NCBI GenBank assembly: GCA_050249455.1
Contig: JBFWQM010000153.1
Span: forward strand, 1-13,380
From: JBFWQM01 sp050249455
GTDB lineage: Bacteria; Pseudomonadota; Alphaproteobacteria; MPNO01; VGEU01
Direction: 5' to 3'
DNA: 13,380 nucleotides
Below, in pieces: positions 9,038 to 13,380 of this stretch; position 1 is the stretch's first letter, and every line of letters begins with the position of its first letter. The translations under genes were made by a program, and so were the position numbers. Below the pieces are notes generated by a model that worked only from the letters and a program-made list of their open reading frames with translations, was not told where the DNA came from and did no database searches.

Positions 9038-9068
9038 TACGCCAGAAACGGCCTTATCGAGATACGTC

Positions 9069-9542
9069 ATGCCTGAAATGCACCTCGATCCCACCGACCG
9101 GCGAATCCTCCGCGTGCTGCAGGACAATGCCCGGATTTCCAACGCCGACCTCGCCCGCGAGGTCGGGCTGTCGCCCTCGCCCTGCCTGCGCCGGGTGCGG
9201 GAACTGGAGGAGGCCGGGGTGGTGCGCGGCTACGTCGCGCTGCTCGAACCGGGCGCGGTTGGGCTGCCGGTGAGCGTGTTCATCCAGGTGACCCTGGAGC
9301 GTCAGGTCGAGCAGGCGCTGGAGCTGTTCGAGCAGACGATCGCCGCCCGCCCGGAGGTGATGGAGTGCTACCTGATGACCGGCGACGCGGACTATCTGCT
9401 GCGCGTCGTGGTCGCCGACGTCGCCGCCTACGAGCGATTCCTCAAGGAGCACCTAACCCGGATCCCGGGGGTGTCGAGCATCAAGTCGAGCTTCGCGCTG
9501 AACCAGGTCAAGTACCGGACGGCGCTGCCGCTGCCCGGCTAG
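9069..9542 (+). CDS. Lrp/AsnC-family transcriptional regulator
   Basis: DNA-binding regulator of the feast/famine family, normally an oligomer that responds to an amino acid or related metabolite. It has 157 residues. The N-terminal helix-turn-helix includes LDPTDRRILRVLQDNARISN and ADLAREVGLSPSPCLRRVREL (about residues 5-45). The C-terminal RAM effector domain contains TGDADYLLRVVV, the ligand-loop signature, and IPGVSSIKSSFALNQVKY. The ATG at 9069 is preferred from the family N-terminus; ATGs at 9033 and 9078 are alternatives. It is divergent from the 2-oxoacid dehydrogenase E1 gene with a 126-bp shared gap, which suggests that it controls that gene. Its TAG stop overlaps the stop of the convergent gene. 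Confidence 0.92.
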   Translation: MPEMHLDPTDRRILRVLQDNARISNADLAREVGLSPSPCLRRVRELEEAGVVRGYVALLEPGAVGLPVSVFIQVTLERQVEQALELFEQTIAARPEVMECYLMTGDADYLLRVVVADVAAYERFLKEHLTRIPGVSSIKSSFALNQVKYRTALPLPG

Positions 9543-9820
9543 ACCGCCGCGGCGTAACGCTCCGCGAAGGCGCGCAGGGCCAGCGTGCGCGACTCGCCGG
9601 CGACGATCGCGTGGTTGGCGCGCTCGAAGCTGACCTCGAAGCAGACGTGAGGAATGCCGAGCGGCCCGTCGGCCAGGTTCACGACCCGCGCCTTCTCGAC
9701 CAGGTTGTCGGGGTGGATGCGGCGGAAGGTGGAGCCGACGCGGACGAACTCCATGTCCTGCGACGCCCGCTCGGCGCGCGGGCCGGATCCAATCCTGTCC
9801 TTCGTGGATAGACGAAACAT
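9539..9820 (-). CDS. Small protein of unknown function (93 aa)
   Basis: I do not recognise a named family. The 93 residues have no signal peptide or membrane segment. The N-terminus is basic and polar (MFRLSTKDRIGSGPRAER). It is followed by a compact region with alternating hydrophobic residues (FVRVGSTFRRIHPDN, EKARVVNLADGPLGIPHVCFEVSF), suggesting a small beta-rich fold, and then an alpha-helical tail ending LALRAFAERYAAAV. The start ATG has a good ribosome binding site (AGAGGA, 8 nt spacing), which supports a real gene. The stop codon shares bases with the stop of the convergent Lrp/AsnC-family gene. It lies 145 bp downstream of the NAD(P)H-hydrate repair gene on the same strand. Confidence 0.75.
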   Translation of the reverse strand: MFRLSTKDRIGSGPRAERASQDMEFVRVGSTFRRIHPDNLVEKARVVNLADGPLGIPHVCFEVSFERANHAIVAGESRTLALRAFAERYAAAV

Positions 9821-9873
9821 CTACTTTTTCCTCTTATACCTCTAGTAACAACGGCCGATCCTTTCTCACCCCC

Positions 9874-9924
9874 GGCGTCCTGTTGACGCCTTTGATCCGA
9901 CATTAACGCTGGTTTGTTAACAAA
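9874..9924. promoter_or_regulatory. Hairpin and AT-rich palindrome in the gap before the 93-aa gene
   Basis: The 145-bp gap 9821-9965 is markedly AT-richer than its surroundings. It holds a perfect 6-bp stem-loop GGCGTC-CTGTT-GACGCC (9874-9890), followed by TTT on the plus strand. It also holds a perfect 12-bp palindrome TTTGTTAACAAA (9913-9924), a possible operator. On the minus strand the hairpin lies in the 3' trailer of the NAD(P)H-hydrate repair gene or the leader of the 93-aa gene. No convincing -35/-10 pair was found. Confidence 0.4.
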
Positions 9925-9965
9925 TAGCTAAATGCAACAAGGACTCGCGGTGTTTCGTTCAGATT

Positions 9966-11435
9966 TCACGGCGAAGACGAGAGGCGCGCCAGGGCGCGCG
10001 GCAGGAGGTCCGGCAGATCGTCGGCGATGAGGCCGGGGCCGAACGCCGCCGCGGCCTCGCCATGCAGCCAGACGGCGGCGCACGCGGCCTCGTACGCCGG
10101 CATCCCCTGGGCGAGGAGGCCGAGGACGAAGCCGGCCAGCACATCCCCGGCGCCGGCCGTCGCCAGGGTCGGCGGCGCGTTCGCATTGATCGCGGCGCGC
10201 CCGTCCGGCGCCGCGACGACCGTGTCGGCGCCCTTGAGCAGCACCACCGCGCCGGCGCGCGCCGCCGCCGCCCGCGCGCGCGCCGGCTTGTCGCCGTCGA
10301 GGCGCCCGAACAGCCGCGCGAACTCCCCTTCGTGCGGCGTCAGCACGCAGTCGGTCGCCGCGGTCGCGGCAAACAGCGGCGCGGCGTCGGCCGCGAAGGC
10401 CGTCAGCGCATCGGCGTCGACCACCGTGCGCCGGCCCGCGGCCAGCACGCGCAGCGCGGCCGCGCGCGTCGCCTCGTCGGCGCCGGCGCCCGGGCCGACC
10501 AGCACCGCGTTGCGCCGCGGATCGGCGAGGAAGCCAGCCAGCGCATCCGGGCCTGCCACCGGCGCGACGATCACCGCCGCGGTGCCGGCGGCGTAGATCG
10601 GCGCGGCTTCCGGCGGCGCCGCGACGGTGACCAGCCCGGCACCGGCGCGCAGCGCCGCGCGCGCCGCCAGCCGGCCGGCGCCGGTCATCGTCGCGCCGCC
10701 GACCACGACCGCGTGGCCGCGCGCGTATTTGTGCCCGGCGGCGTCCGGCCGCGGAAAGGCGTCGCGCCACAGTGGCGGCTCGTTGGCGAAGGTCGTCGGC
10801 CGGATCGCCTCGAGCACGACCTCGGGAATGCCGATGTCGGCGACCACGGTCTCGCCGCAGTGGATGCGCCCGGGCAGCAGCAGGTGGCCCGGCTTGCGGC
10901 GGAAGAACGTCACCGTGACGTCGGCGCGCGGCGCGTCGCCGAGCACCGCGCCGCTGTCGCCGTGAACGCCGGACGGCACGTCGACGGCGACGCAGCGCAG
11001 GTTGCGCGCCCCGATCGCTGCGATCGTCGCCGCGGCCGCGCCGTCCGGGGCGCGCGCGAGGCCGGCGCCGAAGATGGCATCGACCGCCAGGTCGCAGCCG
11101 TCCAGCGCCGACGGCCCAAGCGGCGCGACCGGACCGGCCCAGCGCCCGGCGTTGAGCGCGGCGTCGCCCTTGAGCGCCGCCCGGTCGCCGAGCAGCGCGA
11201 CCCGCACCGGCCAGCCGTCGGCGGCGAGCAGGCGCGCCACGACGAAGCCGTCGCCGCCGTTGTTCCCCGGCCCGCACAGCACCGCCACCGGCCGGCTTGC
11301 CCAGCGGCGGCGGATCGCATCGGCGACGGCGCGGCCGGCCGCCTCCATCAGCGCTTCGCCGGGCGTGCCGCCCGCGACCGCGAGGGAGTCCGCGCGGTAC
11401 ATCTCGGCGACCGTCAGCAGCGCGCAGCGCATCAT
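9966..11435 (-). CDS. nnr: Bifunctional NAD(P)H-hydrate repair enzyme (epimerase + ADP-dependent dehydratase)
   Basis: Metabolite-repair enzyme. The N-terminal YjeF domain epimerises damaged NAD(P)HX and the C-terminal carbohydrate-kinase-like domain dehydrates S-NAD(P)HX back to NAD(P)H using ADP. It has 489 residues from the chosen start, normal for the fusion. The epimerase part shows LLTVAEM (6-12), GPGNNGGDG (55-63), DAIFGAG (119-125) and VDVPSGVHGDSG (151-162). The dehydratase part shows GHAVVVGG (240-247), TPHEGEF (366-372) and TAGAGDVLAG (426-435) with catalytic Asp431. The ATG at 11433-11435 is chosen because family members begin just before LLTVAEM, GGGA lies upstream, and a predicted promoter would start transcription near 11456. 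An ATG at 11453 and a TTG at 11462 are alternatives. It is divergent from the crotonase gene. Confidence 0.95.
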   Translation of the reverse strand: MMRCALLTVAEMYRADSLAVAGGTPGEALMEAAGRAVADAIRRRWASRPVAVLCGPGNNGGDGFVVARLLAADGWPVRVALLGDRAALKGDAALNAGRWAGPVAPLGPSALDGCDLAVDAIFGAGLARAPDGAAAATIAAIGARNLRCVAVDVPSGVHGDSGAVLGDAPRADVTVTFFRRKPGHLLLPGRIHCGETVVADIGIPEVVLEAIRPTTFANEPPLWRDAFPRPDAAGHKYARGHAVVVGGATMTGAGRLAARAALRAGAGLVTVAAPPEAAPIYAAGTAAVIVAPVAGPDALAGFLADPRRNAVLVGPGAGADEATRAAALRVLAAGRRTVVDADALTAFAADAAPLFAATAATDCVLTPHEGEFARLFGRLDGDKPARARAAAARAGAVVLLKGADTVVAAPDGRAAINANAPPTLATAGAGDVLAGFVLGLLAQGMPAYEAACAAVWLHGEAAAAFGPGLIADDLPDLLPRALARLSSSP

Positions 11436-11462
11436 CGCGGGTCCGTCCTGCATGGCGCGCAA

Positions 11463-11491
11463 ATCTTACCGCCGGCCGGCCGCGTTGACAC
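11463..11491 (-). promoter_or_regulatory. Candidate promoter of the NAD(P)H-hydrate repair gene
   Basis: On the minus strand GTGTCA (11486-11491) is followed after 17 bp by TAAGAT (11463-11468), each matching 4 of 6 sigma-70 consensus positions. Transcription near 11456 would leave a leader of about 20 nt before the chosen ATG. The -35 overlaps that of the divergent promoter. Confidence 0.4.
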
Positions 11492-11513
11492 CCCACGGCG
11501 ACGCACCCAGGAT
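11485..11513 (+). promoter_or_regulatory. Candidate promoter of the crotonase-family gene
   Basis: TTGACA (11485-11490), a perfect -35 box, is followed after 17 bp by CAGGAT (11508-11513), which keeps the important second A and final T of the -10. The start point would be near 11520, with a GAGGGAG ribosome binding site at 11528-11534 before the ATG at 11547. Confidence 0.45.
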
Positions 11514-11546
11514 GCGCGCCGAAACGTGAGGGAGCCCGCGGCCGCC

Positions 11547-12350
11547 ATGACCTACGCCAACATCAAGTTCAGCATCGAGAACGGCATCGCCCACCTGGTG
11601 CTGGCACGCGACGACATCCGCAACGCCTACTCCGACGACGCGTTCACCGACGAGATGCTGGATGCCATCGACCGCACCCAGAAGAGCGAGGAGGCACGGG
11701 TGTTCGTGCTGTCGGCCGAAGGCTCGGCGTTCTCCGCCGGCGGCAACGTCAAGGACATGAAGGACCGCAAGGGCATCTTCGGCGGCGGCCCGGCCGGCAC
11801 CAGGCGCGGCTACATCCACGGCATCCAGCGGGTACCCAAGGCGCTGCACACCCTCGACGTGCCCTCGATCGCCGCGGTGCAGGGCCCGGCGGTCGGCGCC
11901 GGCTGCGACCTCGCGCTGTTCTGCGACATCGTGCTGTGCTCGACCAAGGGCGCGTTCGGCGAGACCTTCATCAACGTCGGCATCATCCCGGGCGACGGCG
12001 GCGGCTGGATCCTGCCGCGCAAGGTGGGCCTGCAGCGCGCCGCCGAGCTGATGTTCACCGGCCGCATCGTCAAGGGCGAGGAGGCCGCGAAGATCGGCCT
12101 CGCGCTCGAATGCGTCGAGCCCGACAAGCTGATGCCACGCACCATGGAGCTCGCCGGCCAGATCGCCTCGCGCCCGCCGGTCACCGCGCGGATGCTGAAG
12201 TCCCTCCTCCGCCAGACGCTGTCCTCCAGCCTCAACGACTTCCTCGACTACTGCGCCGCGCTCCAGGCGATCTGCCACACCACCGAGGATCATATGGAAG
12301 CGGTCGAGTCCTTCCTCGAAAAGCGCCCGCCGACGTTCAAGGGGCGCTGA
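11547..12350 (+). CDS. Enoyl-CoA hydratase/isomerase (crotonase) family protein
   Basis: Acyl-CoA enzyme of the crotonase superfamily, 267 residues, the usual length. The CoA-thioester oxyanion hole is visible as AFSAGGNVKDM (61-71) and GPAVGAGCDLALFCDI (113-128), and the fold continues with FGETFINVGIIPGDGGG (137-153). The two glutamates that catalyse hydration in classical enoyl-CoA hydratases are replaced: the first position is Asp121 (GAGCDL) and the second is Phe141 (FGETF). Glu139 lies close by. The reaction may therefore be isomerisation, hydrolysis or another crotonase chemistry. The C-terminal helix ends EKRPPTFKGR. The ribosome binding site GAGGGAG is rather far (12 nt) from the ATG; an in-frame GTG at 11526 is less likely. 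It appears to be a single-gene unit with no other fatty-acid genes nearby. Confidence 0.9.
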   Translation: MTYANIKFSIENGIAHLVLARDDIRNAYSDDAFTDEMLDAIDRTQKSEEARVFVLSAEGSAFSAGGNVKDMKDRKGIFGGGPAGTRRGYIHGIQRVPKALHTLDVPSIAAVQGPAVGAGCDLALFCDIVLCSTKGAFGETFINVGIIPGDGGGWILPRKVGLQRAAELMFTGRIVKGEEAAKIGLALECVEPDKLMPRTMELAGQIASRPPVTARMLKSLLRQTLSSSLNDFLDYCAALQAICHTTEDHMEAVESFLEKRPPTFKGR

Positions 12351-12511
12351 GCGCGCCGGCGCCGGTCGCGGACCCGTTCCATTGTTAGGGATTGTAGACG
12401 ATACTAATTCAGTACCCAGAAGAGACTGGGCGTTCATTCGAATTGGCGGAACCGGCTGCCGACCGGATGGGATTGAACGCGGTATTTTCGGAAAGCCGCA
12501 TAGGAACGGCA
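12351..12511. other. Intergenic gap with lower GC content
   Basis: The gap between the crotonase and coiled-coil genes begins GC-rich and then drops in GC from about 12375 to 12510. It contains a short stem-loop CCCAG-AAGAGA-CTGGG (12416-12431) without a U-tract. TTGTTA near 12382 followed by TAATTC is only a weak promoter candidate. An in-frame upstream ATG extending the next gene leftward starts at 12467, but it lacks the better ribosome binding site found at 12502. Confidence 0.35.
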
Positions 12512-12760
12512 ATGGCCGACAACATTGAAGACATCGTGATCCCGATCCTTCGGCAGCTCCAGTCGGAGATGAGCCAGTTGCGGGACTCCGTCCGCCGTCT
12601 CGAGGATCGCGCGTCGGCTGTCGAGATCGGGCTTGCCGGCGTGCGCCGCGATCTCGGCTCGCTCGCCGAGGCCGATGCGCGCTTGCAGGTATCGTTCGAC
12701 CAGATGAACCGTCGGGTGGAACGGATCGAACGTCGCCTCGATCTCGTCGAGCCCGATTGA
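12512..12760 (+). CDS. Small predicted coiled-coil protein (82 aa), function unknown
   Basis: The 82 residues are almost entirely predicted helix with heptad-like hydrophobic spacing: IVIPILRQLQSEMSQLRDSV, RRLEDRASAVEIGLAGVRRD and FDQMNRRVERIERRLDLVEP. There is no signal peptide or transmembrane segment, so it is probably a soluble cytoplasmic oligomer. Short proteins of the pattern MADN-IE-(helical)-RIERRL are common unnamed proteins in alphaproteobacteria, and I know no established function. The ATG at 12512 is preferred over a longer reading because AGGA lies 7 nt upstream and similar proteins begin MADN. It ends 47 bp from the convergent gene on the right. Confidence 0.7.
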   Translation: MADNIEDIVIPILRQLQSEMSQLRDSVRRLEDRASAVEIGLAGVRRDLGSLAEADARLQVSFDQMNRRVERIERRLDLVEPD

Positions 12761-12807
12761 TCGAAACACGCCGTGCTGCTTAGCGGTCGCCAGCGGATGC
12801 GCGCGCC

Positions 12808-13380
12808 TTAGGGCGCCCTGAACACCCAGGGCCGGCCCTCGTCGTCGTTATAGCCGAGGAACACGCCATAGTCGGGCAGCCAGCGCCAGCGGCCGTAGAT
12901 GCCCGCGGTGCGGAGCTGCTTGCGCGCCGGGTCGCGGTAGGCCGACGGTCCCTTGCCGCCCGCGGGCGCCGCCTCCGTCCACGTCCAGTCGCCGGCGTCT
13001 AGGAAATAGACCGTGGGGTCGCCGTTCCACACCGCGAAGCGGCGGCTCGGCGGGTGGTAGGCGATGCCGGAGCGGTGTGCGCGCGGCGGATGGAACGCGA
13101 CCCGCCGGCCGCCCTCGATCCGCGCCGCGCGCATATAGCTGTTGCTCTGCAGGTAGGGTATCCGGCCGAGCGCGCCCGGCGGCAGCGGCCAGGCCAGCGG
13201 CGCCTCGATGTCGAGCGCGACGAAGATGCGGCGGTCGAAATCGAGCGCGCCGGCGACGTCGTGGAAGGTCCGCCCCTTGCCCGACTGCGCGCGCCGGCGT
13301 CCGGTCATCCCGTCGTGGATCGCGAGCAGGCCGACCTGCGAGCCGCTGACCACCAGCGACTCCGTCACCGGGTCGTAGTC
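12808..13380 (-). CDS. C-terminal part of an unrecognised, possibly kelch/beta-propeller-like protein
   Basis: The frame is open to the right edge, so the true start is outside the window; 190 residues are visible. It opens DYDPVTESLVVSGSQ and contains AYHPPSRRFAVWNGDPTVYFLD, WTWTEAAPAGGKGPSAY and RWRWLPDYGVFLGYND, then ends GRPWVFRAP. The recurring pattern of a tyrosine/proline turn, small-hydrophobic strand and aromatic strand resembles kelch or related beta-propeller blades, such as those in galactose-oxidase-like domains. Such proteins are often exported, but the N-terminus is not visible here. The product is therefore a low-confidence fold guess. The stop is TAA (12808-12810) and overlaps a short GCGCC-CTAA-GGCGC inverted repeat. 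Confidence 0.7.
   Translation of the reverse strand, partial: DYDPVTESLVVSGSQVGLLAIHDGMTGRRRAQSGKGRTFHDVAGALDFDRRIFVALDIEAPLAWPLPPGALGRIPYLQSNSYMRAARIEGGRRVAFHPPRAHRSGIAYHPPSRRFAVWNGDPTVYFLDAGDWTWTEAAPAGGKGPSAYRDPARKQLRTAGIYGRWRWLPDYGVFLGYNDDEGRPWVFRAP

Noticed and set aside
6303..9068. Long plus-strand open frame extending the Lrp/AsnC-family protein leftward
   Set aside because: It is a composition artefact opposite the E1 gene. The real regulator begins at 9069, where family homology starts.
10240..10320. CG-alternating tract as a possible regulatory or Z-DNA element
   Set aside because: It encodes an Ala/Arg-rich segment of the NAD(P)H-hydrate dehydratase domain in a very GC-rich gene, so composition explains it.
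9928..11496. 522-aa minus-strand frame over the NAD(P)H-hydrate repair gene
   Set aside because: It is an Arg/Gly/Ala-rich shifted frame; the true frame carries all the epimerase and dehydratase motifs.
10062..11546. Plus-strand frame extending the crotonase leftward by about 495 residues
   Set aside because: The extension is low-complexity shadow of the opposite gene; crotonase homology and a ribosome binding site place the start at 11547.
11466..12512. 348-aa minus-strand frame opposite the crotonase
   Set aside because: No domain is visible, and the plus-strand crotonase has intact family motifs throughout.

Overview
The window is about 13.4 kb of high-GC chromosome with gene content typical of a free-living alphaproteobacterium. 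The Lon, ClpX, ClpP and trigger factor sequences look alphaproteobacterial, and the order tRNA-Leu, tig, clpP, clpX, lon on one strand is a known arrangement in that class. Rhodospirillales or a relative would be my guess, but the order cannot be fixed from this sequence. No insertion sequence, integrase, phage gene, CRISPR array or toxin-antitoxin pair was seen. I read this as core genome and found no convincing new multi-gene system.

Region 1 (1-5751, all minus strand) is a protein quality-control block. It holds tRNA-Leu(UAG), trigger factor (tig), the ClpP peptidase, the ClpX unfoldase and the first ~648 codons of Lon, whose protease domain lies beyond position 1. tig and clpP are 52 bp apart. 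clpX and lon each have an upstream gap of 165-185 bp with a CTTGA(A/C)-N17-CC element in the same geometry, which I interpret as RpoH-type heat-shock promoters. lon appears to start at TTG.

Region 2 (5885-9542) is metabolic. A glutathione S-transferase-like gene lies downstream of a 793-residue homodimeric 2-oxoacid dehydrogenase E1 (AceE/MdeB-like, thiamine-diphosphate dependent), both on the minus strand. An Lrp/AsnC-family regulator is transcribed divergently from the E1 gene and is its likely regulator. No E2 or E3 subunit is present.

Region 3 (9539-13380) holds smaller units. A 93-residue protein of unknown function converges on the regulator gene so that the two stop codons share one CTAG. 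Next come a bifunctional NAD(P)H-hydrate repair enzyme (minus strand) and a divergent crotonase-family gene (plus strand), whose predicted promoters overlap at the -35 box. The crotonase lacks both usual hydratase glutamates. Last are an 82-residue predicted coiled-coil protein and the C-terminal part of an unrecognised, possibly kelch/beta-propeller-like protein that runs off the right edge.

There is no stretch longer than 300 bases without a gene.
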